This document shows, piece by piece, positions 15,605-27,201 of a stretch of DNA of 50,064 nt (position 1 is its first letter; each line of letters begins with the position of its first letter). Under the pieces are notes generated by a model. It did no database searches. It was given only the letters and a program-made list of their open reading frames with translations, and was not told the origin of the DNA. The position numbers and the translations under genes are program-made. This stretch comes from Comamonadaceae bacterium. GTDB taxonomy: Bacteria; Pseudomonadota; Gammaproteobacteria; Burkholderiales; Burkholderiaceae_C. Where the stretch lies: the NCBI GenBank assembly GCA_947378785.1, contig CANCLK010000017.1, forward strand, positions 1 to 50,064, in the 5' to 3' direction.

Positions 15605-16591
15605 ATGTCGATCAGGATCTCGGCCGCCGCCGCTCTTGCTACCTCTTTTGTCATGGCTCTCGCTTCTGCGATTGCCGCGCCCGTGTGGGCCCAGCCCTAC
15701 CCGAGCAAGCCGATCAAAATTTTGGTCGGTTTTTCACCCGGTGGCGGGCCTGACATCATTGCCCGGGTGCTGGCGCAAAAGCTCACCGAGGAGTGGAAGC
15801 AGCCGGTGTTGGTTGAAAACCGGGTCGGCGCGGGCAGCAACATCGCCGCGCAGGCGCTGGCCAATTCGCCCGCAGACGGCTACACGCTGCTGTCGGTGTC
15901 GTCGGCGCACGCCATTTCGCCGGCGATCTATGCCAAGCTGCCGTATGACGTCTTGAAAGATTTCTCCGGCGTGACCATCACCGCCACCGGTCCAGCCTTG
16001 GTAATTGTGTCGCCGCAGTTGGGCGTGAACACGCTGCAAGAGTTCATCGCCTTGGCCAAGTCGCGGCCGGGCCAGTTCAACTACTCGTCGGCGGGTATTG
16101 GCAGTGGGTCGCAATTTGCAGTTGAGCTGTTGAAAGCTCAGGCCGGTCTGGACATGGTGCACATTCCCTTCAAGGGTATCCCGGAAGCCTTGGCCGACAC
16201 CATGTCAGGCCGCACGCAATTGTTCATCTCGCCTTACGCCAGCGCCATCAATCTGGTGCGCGATGGCCGGGCCAAAGCGTTGGCTGTGACCAGCACCAAA
16301 CGCATGGCCGAAATGCCCAATCTGCCGACCGTCGCTGAATCAGGCGTAGCGGGCTACAAATGGATTTTTTGGTACGGTCTGTTGGCCCCGGCCAAGACGC
16401 CACGCGCCATCGTCGACAAGTTGCAAACTGAAGTCGCCACCATCCTCAAACAACCGCAGGTGCTGCAGCGCTTTGCGCCGCTGGGCATCGAGCCGGTGAC
16501 AAGTTCCCCTGAAGCGTTTGACCAACTCGTCAGTGACGAAGTCCAGATGTTTAAAAAACTCGCCCAAGCCTCCGCCATCAAAGCAGATTGA
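15605..16591 (+). CDS. Bug/TctC-type periplasmic substrate-binding protein, first gene of the pcaD operon
   Basis: A 328-residue TTT-family receptor with a signal peptide of about 29 residues ending PVWAQ. Motifs are YPSKPIKILVGFSPGGGPDIIAR, VENRVGAGSNIAAQALANSPADGYT and LPYDVLKDFSGVTI. pcaD begins 13 bases after its stop codon, so the two are co-transcribed. An aromatic acid or pathway intermediate is a reasonable ligand guess. The ATG lacks a Shine-Dalgarno and abuts a hairpin; Met17 inside the signal region is an alternative start. Confidence 0.92.
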   Translation: MSIRISAAAALATSFVMALASAIAAPVWAQPYPSKPIKILVGFSPGGGPDIIARVLAQKLTEEWKQPVLVENRVGAGSNIAAQALANSPADGYTLLSVSSAHAISPAIYAKLPYDVLKDFSGVTITATGPALVIVSPQLGVNTLQEFIALAKSRPGQFNYSSAGIGSGSQFAVELLKAQAGLDMVHIPFKGIPEALADTMSGRTQLFISPYASAINLVRDGRAKALAVTSTKRMAEMPNLPTVAESGVAGYKWIFWYGLLAPAKTPRAIVDKLQTEVATILKQPQVLQRFAPLGIEPVTSSPEAFDQLVSDEVQMFKKLAQASAIKAD

Positions 16592-16604
16592 AAGAAAAGA
16601 AAGC

Positions 16605-17396
16605 ATGAAAGTTCGCGTCAACAACATCGAGGTTCACTACACCATTGAAGGCGACAGTGGCCCGTGGGTGACTTTGTCGCACTCACTGGGTTGCAACTTA
16701 TCGTCATGGGATGCTCAGGCCGCGTTGCTCGCCAAAAACCACCGGGTCCTGCGCTATGACAGCCGCGGCCATGGCCAGACCAGCGCACCATCTGGCCCGT
16801 ACACGCTGACTGAAATGGCAGAAGATGTGCACGGCTTATTGACACATCTCGGTATCGATAAAACGCACTGGATCGGCATTTCCATGGGCGGCATGATCGG
16901 GCAGACCTATGCGTTGGCACACCCCGGCGTGTTTCAGACGATGCTGCTGGCCGACTCGACCAGCCGCCGTCCACCGCAAGCGGCGGCCATGTGGGGCGAA
17001 CGTATCAATACCGCCCGCACGCAAGGCATGCAGGGCTTGGTCGAGAGCACGTTGGCGCGCTGGTTCACAGCAGGTTATCGAGAGCGGCAGCCCGAAGTGA
17101 TGGCGCGCATTGCCGATGGCATCTTGAGTACACCCGTCGATGGTTTTTGCGGTAGTTGCGAAGCGATTTCCAAAATTGACGTGCTGGACCGGCTGCACGA
17201 GATTGATTGCCCGACATTGATCATGGTGGGTGAACACGACCACGGCACGCCGCCAGAGATGTCGCGTCAAATGCACGCCAACATCAGAGGTTCTGAGTTC
17301 TTGTTGATCAAGGATGCCGCGCACATTGCCAACATCGAGCAAGAAGCGGTGTTCAATCAGGCGATGGTGAATTTTTTGAAGAAGCATGGCGGATAA
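16605..17396 (+). CDS. pcaD: 3-oxoadipate enol-lactonase
   Basis: A 263-residue alpha/beta hydrolase that converts 3-oxoadipate enol-lactone to 3-oxoadipate, the step directly after CatC. The nucleophile elbow GISMGG places Ser93; Asp212 (GEHDHGTPPE) and His240 (DAAHIANIEQ) complete the triad. SHSLGCNLSSWD near residue 25 supplies the oxyanion region, and YDSRGHGQTSAP is a family hallmark. AAAGAAAAGAAAGC before the ATG at 16605 is a purine-rich initiation region. It lies between two Bug receptor genes on the same strand. It carries no fused PcaC (carboxymuconolactone decarboxylase) domain. Confidence 0.95.
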   Translation: MKVRVNNIEVHYTIEGDSGPWVTLSHSLGCNLSSWDAQAALLAKNHRVLRYDSRGHGQTSAPSGPYTLTEMAEDVHGLLTHLGIDKTHWIGISMGGMIGQTYALAHPGVFQTMLLADSTSRRPPQAAAMWGERINTARTQGMQGLVESTLARWFTAGYRERQPEVMARIADGILSTPVDGFCGSCEAISKIDVLDRLHEIDCPTLIMVGEHDHGTPPEMSRQMHANIRGSEFLLIKDAAHIANIEQEAVFNQAMVNFLKKHGG

Positions 17397-17427
17397 GCTC
17401 ACGGCCTGATCTTCAACGGAGAAAACA

Positions 17428-18414
17428 TTGCCCCTGATCAAACGAAGAGATTTTTTAATCGCGGTTCCGGCGCTTGGCATGAGCTCTTTCGCCCTAGGAC
17501 AAAGCGGCGCACCGGCCTATCCTGCGAAGCCGATTCGCTTCATTGTCCCGGTGTCCGCTGGCGGCGGTGCCGACATGATTGCGCGTGCCACTTGTGAGCG
17601 CTTGGGCAAGGAGTTGGGGCAGACCTTGGTGGTCGACAATATCTCAGGCGGTGGTGGCGCCATAGCCGCCCAAAACGTTGCCCGCGCTACACCTGACGGG
17701 TACACGCTGATTCAGGCTTATGTGGCGACCCACGGCACGGCACCGGCAACGCGCAAACTACCGTACGACGCACTCCGCGATTTCAGCCCCATTGGCATGA
17801 TCGGCACGGCACCTAATGTCTTGTGCGTCTATCCGGGCTTGCCCGTCAAAGACGTCAAGACCTTCATTGACTTCGCCCGCAAGCAGGCCGGCAACATCGC
17901 ATATGGATCGGCCGGGGCCGGCTCACTCACGCACTTGGTGGGCGAGCTTTTTAAATTGCAAACCGGCTTGGCCATGACGCACGTGCCTTACCGCGGGGTA
18001 GCGCCGTCTAATGTCGATTTGATGGGCGGACAGACGCAGGCCGCGTTCCCTAGTTTGGCGGGTGCTTTGCCACATATTCGCAGTGGCCGGATGCGGCCCT
18101 TGGCCGTGACAGGCAAGCATCGACATGAACTGTTGAAGGACGTGCCGACGTTTGAAGAGCTCGGCCTCAAAGGTTTTGATGGCGAGCAGTGGTACGGCAT
18201 CATGGGCCCGGCGGGCATGTCGCCAGCGCTTGTCAAGCAGCTCAACGAGGCCTTGAACAGAGTGCTAATGCAGCCTGACTTCAAAGACAAATTAGCCGCT
18301 GAAGCCGTTGCTTTGGCGCCCATGACGCCGGGCGCTTTTGGGGCTTATGTGAAGGCCGATATTGAGCGTTGGACCCGGGTTGCGAAAGAACAAAAAATTC
18401 AGTTGGACAGCTGA
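17428..18414 (+). CDS. Bug/TctC-type periplasmic substrate-binding protein with twin-arginine-like signal
   Basis: A 328-residue receptor 31 bases after pcaD. It begins with TTG at 17428, preceded by GGAG at correct spacing; no better ATG exists. The N-terminus KRRDFLIAVPALGMSSFALGQ resembles a twin-arginine signal, unlike the Sec signals of the other receptors here. Motifs are YPAKPIRFIVPVSAGGGADMIAR, VDNISGGGGAIAAQNVARATPDGYT and LPYDALRDFSPIGM. It closes the receptor-pcaD-receptor operon. Confidence 0.92.
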   Translation: MPLIKRRDFLIAVPALGMSSFALGQSGAPAYPAKPIRFIVPVSAGGGADMIARATCERLGKELGQTLVVDNISGGGGAIAAQNVARATPDGYTLIQAYVATHGTAPATRKLPYDALRDFSPIGMIGTAPNVLCVYPGLPVKDVKTFIDFARKQAGNIAYGSAGAGSLTHLVGELFKLQTGLAMTHVPYRGVAPSNVDLMGGQTQAAFPSLAGALPHIRSGRMRPLAVTGKHRHELLKDVPTFEELGLKGFDGEQWYGIMGPAGMSPALVKQLNEALNRVLMQPDFKDKLAAEAVALAPMTPGAFGAYVKADIERWTRVAKEQKIQLDS

Positions 18415-18434
18415 AGCGTCAGCGACGTCTCGCT

Positions 18435-18977
18435 TCACCAGCCGCTGGTTTGGCGCATGGTGAAGGGCACTTCGGCTGCGTCGGGTGGGGCATCGCTGCT
18501 GAGGTCTTTCCAGACGCCTTGGATGGTTTGACCGCAACTGCCGTCCACCACCTTGCCGTCCCAGCTGGCGGTCAGGTTGATGCCGTTCGAAGATTCATCC
18601 AGCAAGAGCATCCCACCCTCTAGGTCGCCTACAACCTGGGCACGCGCAGCATGACCGGGTACTCTGCCGCCGGGTGCGCTACTGAGGTTGCGTTGCAGCG
18701 TACCGGCCAGACTCTCGCTGTACTCGGCATGACGCTGGAGCTGTAGCGTCGCCTTGGTCGGCAAACCACGCGGTGGGTTGGTGAACTCGACCGACCATTG
18801 CCCATGCAGGTCTTCGGTTTTGACTTGCTGCGCCGTTGGGCAGGCTTTGGTCGGTGCAGACGCGGCGTCTTTCGGTTTGGTTTGCGCGATGCTGCTGTTC
18901 AAGCTCAACAGCAGCATCAGATTGAAGCAGACCGTACGAACTGAAATGTGGGCCTGAAGACTTGAAAAGAAGGTCAT
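18435..18977 (-). CDS. Exported protein of unknown function downstream of rep
   Basis: A 180-residue protein that I do not recognise. It has a signal peptide of about 38 residues (VRTVCFNLMLLLSLNSSIAQ). The mature part reads as a small beta-barrel-like domain: LHGQWSVEFTNP, KATLQLQRHAEYSESLAGTLQRN, AQVVGDLEGGMLLLDES, INLTASWDGKVVDGSCGQTIQGVWKD. The chosen ATG at 18977 has GAAAGG about 9 bases upstream and starts the signal peptide; the frame stays open upstream but that part lies over the end of rep. It begins 22 bases after the rep stop, so it may share that transcript. Two cysteines (one early, one in GSCGQT) could form a disulfide. Confidence 0.65.
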   Translation of the reverse strand: MTFFSSLQAHISVRTVCFNLMLLLSLNSSIAQTKPKDAASAPTKACPTAQQVKTEDLHGQWSVEFTNPPRGLPTKATLQLQRHAEYSESLAGTLQRNLSSAPGGRVPGHAARAQVVGDLEGGMLLLDESSNGINLTASWDGKVVDGSCGQTIQGVWKDLSSDAPPDAAEVPFTMRQTSGW

Positions 18978-18999
18978 GGCATGTGCCTTTCTGAAAGTG

Positions 19000-21150
19000 T
19001 CAAAGCCCGGACTTGGCATTGGCTTCGGCCAAAGCTTGCGCGGCCAATCCATCCGCTGCGCGTTGGGCAAACTCGGCACGCAAGGCACGGATCTTTTCGC
19101 GTGGGTCTTCTTTGACCGTGGTTTTGTCGAGGCCCATTTCGGCGATGAAACGGCTGGGCGTGCCAGCAATCATCTCGCGGCCTTTTTTACGCCGTCGCAG
19201 CCAACTCACCAACAGCGTGCGTTGCGCGCGGGTGATGCCCACATACATCAGCCGGCGTTCTTCTTGCAGCCGCAGCGCAATGCTCTCAGCGCTGGCTTCA
19301 GCGTCGTCTTCGCCGAGCTTGAAGGGCAGCAGTCCTTCCACGCAGCTGACCAACATCACGTGCGGCCACTCCAGCCCTTTGGCGGCGTGCAGGGTGGAGA
19401 GGGTGACGACGTCCTGGTCGCCTTCGCGTTCGCTGATGGTCGACAGCAGCGCAATGGTTTGGACCACTTCGAGCATGGTCTTGCGTTCTTTCTCGACGGT
19501 GGCGCCCGAGGTGTCTTCAATCTGACCGCCGCAGCGTTGGGCCATCCAGTCGCAAAAATCCATCACATTGGTCCAGCGCGCGGCGGCGACTTTTTCGCTG
19601 TCTTCGGCGTCGTACAAATGTTTTTCGTAGTCGATGTCTTTCAGCCAGTCGTTCAAAAACACGCGTGCGTCTTGCGCGCCCAGAGTGTGTTTGGCGCGGT
19701 GCTCCAGATCATTCAAGTAGCGGCCAAACTCTTGCAGCGAACCAACCGCCTTGGCGGGCAGCACCGCGCCGAGTGAATTGCTGAACAAGGATTCAAACAG
19801 GCTCAGCTTGTACTGGCTGCCAAAGTTACCAAGGGCTTGCAAAGTGACATGGCCGATGCCGCGCTTGGGCGTTGTCACGGCGCGCATGAAGGCCGGGTCG
19901 TCGTCGTTGTTGGTCAGCAGGCGAAGCCATCCGCACAGATCTTTGATTTCAGCGCGGTCAAAAAAGCTTTGTCCACCCGAAACTTTGTACGGGATCTGCG
20001 CGCGCCTGAATGCTTTTTCAAAGACCTTGGCTTGGTGGTTGGCGCGGTACAACACGCTGAAGTCTTTCCAGTCTTTGTACTGGCTGCCAACAGCCTGCAA
20101 CTCACCCCCAGCGCGCAAGCTTTGGATACGGGCAACCACACGGTCGGCTTCATGTTCTTCGCCATCGCAGTCGATCACGCGCACCGGTTCGCCTTCGCCG
20201 AGTTCACTGAACAGCGTCTTGGGGTACAGCTTCGGGTTGGGGCCAATCACATTGTTGGCGGCGCGCAAAATGGCGCTGGTCGAGCGGTAGTTTTGTTCTA
20301 GCTTGACGACCTTGAGTTCCGGGTAGTCAACTGGTAGCCGTTTCAGGTTGTCCAACGTGGCACCGCGCCAGCCGTAAATCGATTGGTCATCGTCGCCCAC
20401 CGCCGTGAAGCGGCCGCGTTCACCGACCAGTAGTTTCAGCACTTCGTACTGCGTGGCGTTGGTGTCTTGGTATTCGTCGACCAGCACATGGCCTAGCGCG
20501 GCTTGCCATTTGTCGCGCACCTCGTCGTGCTCTTTCAGCAGCTTCAGCGGCAGACCGATCAGGTCGTCAAAATCGACGCTTTGGTAGGCGGTGAGGCGCT
20601 CTTCGTAACGCGCCATGATGCGCGCCAACACACGTTCTTCATCGTTGGCGGCTTGCGCTTCTGCTTGCGCGGCATTCAAACCGCTGTTCTTCCAAGCACT
20701 GATCGTCCATTGCCATTGACGCGCAGTCGCAGCGTCGGTTGAACCGCCGGCGTCTTTCAGGATGCTGGTGACGTCGTCGCTGTCCAAAATACTGAACTGC
20801 GGTTTCAGTCCCAGCGCACCGCCGTCTTGGCGCAACATCCGCACGCCCAGCGCATGAAAGGTGCAGATCAACACGCCGCGTGCACTCTTGCCGATCAAAC
20901 TCTTGGCGCGCTCGCGCATTTCTGCCGCGGCTTTGTTGGTGAAGGTGATGGCGGCGATTTGCTCAGGCTTCAGGCCAGCCTGAATCAAGCGCCCGATCTT
21001 GTGTGTGATGACCCGTGTTTTGCCAGAGCCAGCACCCGCCAGCACCAGACACGGGCCGTGCATGTAGTTGACAGCTTCTTGCTGCGCGAGGTTCAAGCCG
21101 GCAATGGAAGGCGTGCCGGAAGTGGTGCCGGAGGGCGGTGAGGTCGACAT
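19000..21150 (-). CDS. rep: ATP-dependent DNA helicase Rep (UvrD/Rep family)
   Basis: A 716-residue superfamily-1A 3'-5' helicase. Motifs in order: Q motif LNLAQQEAV, Walker A AGAGSGKT, motif Ia ITFTNKAAAEM, motif II VDEYQDTN, motif III VGDDDQSIYGWRGA, motif IV LEQNYRST, motif V TLHAAKGLEWPHVML, motif VI YVGITRAQ. Details such as RGVLICTFHALG, LFSELGEGEPVRV and YKVSGGQSFFDRAEIKDL fit Rep better than UvrD or PcrA. Rep removes proteins ahead of replication forks and assists restart. The C-terminus is short and Ala-rich and lacks the longer tail of UvrD. Confidence 0.9.
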   Translation of the reverse strand: MSTSPPSGTTSGTPSIAGLNLAQQEAVNYMHGPCLVLAGAGSGKTRVITHKIGRLIQAGLKPEQIAAITFTNKAAAEMRERAKSLIGKSARGVLICTFHALGVRMLRQDGGALGLKPQFSILDSDDVTSILKDAGGSTDAATARQWQWTISAWKNSGLNAAQAEAQAANDEERVLARIMARYEERLTAYQSVDFDDLIGLPLKLLKEHDEVRDKWQAALGHVLVDEYQDTNATQYEVLKLLVGERGRFTAVGDDDQSIYGWRGATLDNLKRLPVDYPELKVVKLEQNYRSTSAILRAANNVIGPNPKLYPKTLFSELGEGEPVRVIDCDGEEHEADRVVARIQSLRAGGELQAVGSQYKDWKDFSVLYRANHQAKVFEKAFRRAQIPYKVSGGQSFFDRAEIKDLCGWLRLLTNNDDDPAFMRAVTTPKRGIGHVTLQALGNFGSQYKLSLFESLFSNSLGAVLPAKAVGSLQEFGRYLNDLEHRAKHTLGAQDARVFLNDWLKDIDYEKHLYDAEDSEKVAAARWTNVMDFCDWMAQRCGGQIEDTSGATVEKERKTMLEVVQTIALLSTISEREGDQDVVTLSTLHAAKGLEWPHVMLVSCVEGLLPFKLGEDDAEASAESIALRLQEERRLMYVGITRAQRTLLVSWLRRRKKGREMIAGTPSRFIAEMGLDKTTVKEDPREKIRALRAEFAQRAADGLAAQALAEANAKSGL

Positions 21151-21245
21151 GAAATGAGAGGGGATTGGCAGAAGAAAGAAAAGACAAATTCATGCGCTCG
21201 GCAAGTCGGTCATCATAGCCAGTCGTCAGCGTCGCCGACTGACCG

Positions 21246-22214
21246 GTGACAATACGCGCTGTGTTAAGTATTCTCCTCATTACCTTTCCGTTTTTTGCCT
21301 TGGTTTTGTGCGGCTACGTGGCGGCCCGCCGGGCTTTGCTGCCGCAGGCGGCCATCCCCGGGCTCAACACCTTTGTGCTGTACTTCGCGTTGCCCTGCAT
21401 GCTGTACCGGTTTGGCGCCAGCACGCCGATTGGGCAGTTGCTCGATGGCAGCCTGATCGCCGTGTACTTGCTGTGCGCGCTGATCATGGTGGGCTTCACG
21501 ATTGCCGTCAGCCGAGGCCCGCGCATTGGCTGGAACGACGCTTCTTTCGGCGCACTGGTCGCCGCTTTCCCCAATACCGGCTTCATGGGCGTGCCGTTGT
21601 TGGTGGCGCTGCTGGGGGCTGCGGCTGCAGGGCCAGCGATTGTCGCCATCTCCATTGACTTGATCATCACCTCGTCCCTCTGCATTGCGCTGTCCAGACT
21701 GGACGGCGCGGATGAGCATGGCGCGGCGCGGGCTTTTCGGCGGGCGCTCAGGGGCGTTGTCCTGAACCCGATGCCGTGGGCGATTGGTCTCGGCGGAATC
21801 GCATCGGCGCTAGACATCTCCCTGCCCACACCGGTCGCCGCCACGGTCGGCCTGATGGCAGATGCTGCGTCGCCTGTGGCCTTGTTCACCATCGGTGCGG
21901 TTTTGGCCCGCGCACAAATGAACACCTCCACACCGGCCCACCCGCGCGACTACATGCCGGTGGTCTTGATCAAGCTGGTGGTGCACCCGCTGCTGGTCGG
22001 CCTGCTGGGGCTGATGGCGATTCAACTCGGCTTGCCGCTGGACCGCTTTGCGCTGACGGTGCTGGTGCTGGTCGCGGCATTGCCCAGCGCCAGCAATGTG
22101 TCGCTGCTGGCAGAGCGCTTTGGTGCCGACAACGGCCGCATCGCCCGCATCATCATGCTGTCCACCGTGTTGGCATTTTTCAGCTTTTCAGCGGCGGTGA
22201 GGTTTTTGCTGTAG
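21246..22214 (+). CDS. AEC family transporter (auxin efflux carrier type)
   Basis: A 322-residue inner-membrane protein with about ten hydrophobic segments in two halves, the AEC family layout. The N-terminus (LLITFPFFALVLCGYVAAR), FVLYFALPCMLYRFGAS and AAFPNTGFMGVPLLVALLG are family hallmarks. The second half ends in ALPSASNVSLLAERFG and a last helix. Members export or import organic acids such as malonate or malate; the substrate here cannot be read. The start is GTG at 21246 with no clear Shine-Dalgarno. It is divergent from rep. Confidence 0.88.
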   Translation: MTIRAVLSILLITFPFFALVLCGYVAARRALLPQAAIPGLNTFVLYFALPCMLYRFGASTPIGQLLDGSLIAVYLLCALIMVGFTIAVSRGPRIGWNDASFGALVAAFPNTGFMGVPLLVALLGAAAAGPAIVAISIDLIITSSLCIALSRLDGADEHGAARAFRRALRGVVLNPMPWAIGLGGIASALDISLPTPVAATVGLMADAASPVALFTIGAVLARAQMNTSTPAHPRDYMPVVLIKLVVHPLLVGLLGLMAIQLGLPLDRFALTVLVLVAALPSASNVSLLAERFGADNGRIARIIMLSTVLAFFSFSAAVRFLL

Positions 22215-22233
22215 GTCACCGCGCACCTCCAAG

Positions 22234-22262
22234 ATGGATGGCCGCGCTGCGCTCGCCATGAC
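22234..22262 (-). repeat. REP-like palindromic repeat unit, minus-strand copy
   Basis: The minus strand reads GTCATGGCGAGCG then CAGCGCGGCCATCCAT, identical over 29 bases to the unit at 40486–40514. It is a lone half-unit, in the gap between the AEC gene and icd. Confidence 0.8.
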
Positions 22263-22397
22263 GGCCATCTTCTGGGTGCATCCCGATCAGGCCGCCAGCA
22301 TTCACCTTGCCAAGAAAAGTGCAAAAGTCTGGCCTATGATTCAAGGTTGTGGGTTTTACCCCGCATCCCACCCATCTGATCAAAGGTAAAGGACATC

Positions 22398-24635
<2,238 letters not shown>

Positions 24636-24642
24636 GTCTCGC

Positions 24643-24660
24643 AGGCCTTAAGGGCCTTTT
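24643..24660 (+). terminator. Short hairpin-T terminator after icd
   Basis: AGGCC and GGCCT, with TTAAG between them, form a small stem followed by TTTT. It lies in the 33-base gap between the convergent icd and priA genes. Confidence 0.6.
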
Positions 24661-24668
24661 CAAGCCGC

Positions 24669-26792
24669 TCAGATCGCCAGTGGATCCACATCCATGGCCC
24701 AGCGAATGAGAGGCTTGAATTCGTCTTGCTGGCGTGTGGCTGCCATGACGGGCTGCCACGCTGCCAGAAAGCGCTGCAGCGCCACGCGGGAGCTGCTTTC
24801 GACCAGCATTTGCGCGCGCTCCACATTGGCCACACGCTGAATCGTCATCGGGACGGCTGGATAGGGCGTGACCATGTCATGCCCTGGCAGCGCTTGTGCC
24901 TGAGCGGCGGCGGCGGCGGCGTTTAAAAAGCCCTGCGCCAAGTCTTGCGAGCGGGCTTCGGCGCGTACCAGCGCTGAGAAGCCAAACGGCGACATTCCGG
25001 CAGCTTCGCGGTCGGCGAGTTCTTGCGCGGCAAACGCCGGATAGTCGTGTTTTTTAAGCGCACCAAACAGCGGATGTTCGGGGTGAAAAGTCTGCACCCA
25101 CATCTCGCTTTGCGCGCCTTTTTCGGCATTTCGGCCGGCTCTGCCAGCCGCCTGCATCAGCAAGCCAAAGAGACGTTCAGGCGCCCGGAAATCGCTTGAG
25201 AACAGCGCGCCATCGGGGTTCACTGCGGCGACCAATGTGATGTGCCGAAAGTCGTGCCCCTTGGCGATCATTTGGGTGCCCACCAGCACATCGACCTCGC
25301 CGGCGTGGACGCTGGCGAGTTGTGATTCGAGCGCGCCTTTGAGCCGTGTCGTGTCCGCATCAATGCGCGCAATCACCAGAGGGCTGCCATCGGGTCGGGT
25401 GATACCTTGCAACAACTCGGCCAAGTGCTCTTCGAGTCGTTCGGTGCCACGGCCGACGGGCGCAATGTCAACGTTGCCGCAACTGGGGCAGGCGCGCGGC
25501 ACACGCTCCGTGAAGCCGCAGTGGTGGCAGCGTAGCGTGCGGTCAATTTTATGAAAAACGCGGTAGGCGCTGCAGTGCGGGCATTCGCTTTTCCAGCCGC
25601 AGTCGTGGCATGCCAGCACTGGCGCGTAGCCACGCCGATTCAAAAAGATCAAGGACTGTTCACCGCGTGCAATGCGTTGGGCGATGGCTGCGAGCAAGGG
25701 CGGCGCCAGCGTGCAGTGTTTGGGCTGGTGGTTCATGTCGACCAGCCGTACGGTCGGCAAGCTGCCGGCGGCTTGGTCGACGGAGCCAATGCGTTCATGC
25801 ATGGTCAGGCGCTGGTAGCGGCCGACCAAGGTGGCATGCCAGCTTTCCAGAGATGGCGTGGCCGAGCCGAGGAGAACGCGGCAGCTTTTGGGGCTGTTGG
25901 CTGGCGAAGAATTTTCCAAACCCTCTAAGCGGGCGCGGTAGACCGCCAGATCGCGTGCCGAATAGCGCGCGCCTTCTTGTTGTTTGTAGCTGGGGTCGTG
26001 CTCTTCGTCGACCACGATCAACCGCAGGTTGGGCATCGACGCTAATACGGCCATGCGCGTGCCCAACACCAGACGGGCGACGCCGGCGTGCGCGGCGAGC
26101 CAGCTTTTGAGGCGTTGCGCCGGTGTCAGCCCGCTGTGCAGGGCGACCACGCGCTCACGGCCGAGGTGGACGAAGCGTTCTTCAAAGCGCGCTTGCAGTT
26201 GTGGCGTGAGGTTGATTTCGGGCACCATCACCAAGACTTGGGCCTCCGGGTCGTCGGCCAGCACCCGCGCTGCGGCGCGCAAATACACCTCGGTCTTGCC
26301 GCTGCCGGTGCTGCCAAAGAGCAGAGCAGGGCGCGGATCGACTTCTAACTGCGCTAAGGCAACGGTTTGTTCGGGGCTCAGTGCGACCAACTCGCACAGG
26401 CTTTCTGCCGTGGACGTATCTGCGCTGGGGCGTTTCAAGCGACGCGCCAGTTGCACGGTGCTCAGTTCCCGCAGCTGGGGCGGCAGCGCGGCCAGGGCGA
26501 CCTCACCCAGCGAGCGCTGGTAGTAGCCGGCGGTGAAGGCCACCAATTTTCGCCAAGTCGCGCCGAGCGGTGCCAGACCTTCGAGCGTGCCCAGCACGGC
26601 CTTGGCCTGCACCGGCGTCAGCCCTCCGCTGTCTGGCAGCAGCTCCCAGACGACGCCCAGCACTTCGCGACGGCCCAATGGCACGCGCACCAATTGGCCC
26701 GGTGCGAGTGGCAACTCACTTCGGTAAGTCAGTGGTCCGCCCACGCCACTGTGGGCAGGGGTGGCGACCACAACGCTGATCCAAAAAGTCAT
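24669..26792 (-). CDS. priA: Primosomal replication restart helicase PriA
   Basis: A 707-residue superfamily-2 helicase that reloads the replisome at stalled forks. The N-terminal DNA-binding domain starts WISVVVATPAHSGVGGPLTYRS. Walker A is LLFGSTGSGKTEVYLRAA; the DEAH-type motif is VVDEEHDPSYKQQEG. The zinc-binding insert supplies eight cysteines in CHDCGWKSECPHC and CHHCGFTERVPRACPSCG. GTQMIAKGHDF and QAAGRAGR are helicase motifs V and VI. The ATG at 26792 is preferred to an in-frame GTG at 26819. A DnaA-box-like site lies upstream. Confidence 0.96.
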   Translation of the reverse strand: MTFWISVVVATPAHSGVGGPLTYRSELPLAPGQLVRVPLGRREVLGVVWELLPDSGGLTPVQAKAVLGTLEGLAPLGATWRKLVAFTAGYYQRSLGEVALAALPPQLRELSTVQLARRLKRPSADTSTAESLCELVALSPEQTVALAQLEVDPRPALLFGSTGSGKTEVYLRAAARVLADDPEAQVLVMVPEINLTPQLQARFEERFVHLGRERVVALHSGLTPAQRLKSWLAAHAGVARLVLGTRMAVLASMPNLRLIVVDEEHDPSYKQQEGARYSARDLAVYRARLEGLENSSPANSPKSCRVLLGSATPSLESWHATLVGRYQRLTMHERIGSVDQAAGSLPTVRLVDMNHQPKHCTLAPPLLAAIAQRIARGEQSLIFLNRRGYAPVLACHDCGWKSECPHCSAYRVFHKIDRTLRCHHCGFTERVPRACPSCGNVDIAPVGRGTERLEEHLAELLQGITRPDGSPLVIARIDADTTRLKGALESQLASVHAGEVDVLVGTQMIAKGHDFRHITLVAAVNPDGALFSSDFRAPERLFGLLMQAAGRAGRNAEKGAQSEMWVQTFHPEHPLFGALKKHDYPAFAAQELADREAAGMSPFGFSALVRAEARSQDLAQGFLNAAAAAAQAQALPGHDMVTPYPAVPMTIQRVANVERAQMLVESSSRVALQRFLAAWQPVMAATRQQDEFKPLIRWAMDVDPLAI

Positions 26793-27201
26793 GTTTGCTG
26801 GGATTTGTTCGGATTTCACATGCGTATCTGCTTGTAAGTGCTTGATTTACAAACCTCTTTCTAGATCTTCAGGCTTTCTGTGGATAACTTTGTTGATATG
26901 TCATCTCTGCAACGCGCCACCCCTTTGAAATCAAGGGCTGAGTCAGAATGCCCTTAAAAAAAGCAGTTTAAAAGAACCCTTATGAATCATGGAGTTACGG
27001 TCGCTATTCCTTTTGTAGCGAGATGCTTAGCAGAACTCTTCCTATGTCGCACCGCAGCATGATTTTTGTGCATAAGTCTCTAGCGGATGCACTTTTTTCG
27101 TGCTAAGCCGGGCCTTCAATCCTCACTCAATAGGTATTTAGCAGGGGTCTTTGGACTGATTCAGATGTGATGAATCCGGAAGAACTATTGAACGCGACCT
27201 T
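26793..27201. other. Gene-free stretch between hemE and priA
   Basis: No open frame here looks like a gene. It is AT-richer than its surroundings and should hold the priA promoter. Visible structures are a DnaA-box-like 9-mer (26879–26887), an AAGGGC/GCCCTT hairpin at 26933–26955 followed by seven A, and a TCGCTA/TAGCGA hairpin at 27001–27021. Confidence 0.6.
26879..26887 (-). promoter_or_regulatory. DnaA-box match upstream of priA
   Basis: TGTGGATAA on the plus strand is the complement of the consensus TTATCCACA. It lies 87–95 bases upstream of the priA start. A single box gives no evidence for an origin. Confidence 0.4.

Noticed and set aside
26933..26962. AAGGGC/GCCCTT hairpin as a terminator
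   Set aside because: It is followed by A residues on the plus strand, where no gene is transcribed, and on the minus strand the T-run precedes the stem rather than following it.
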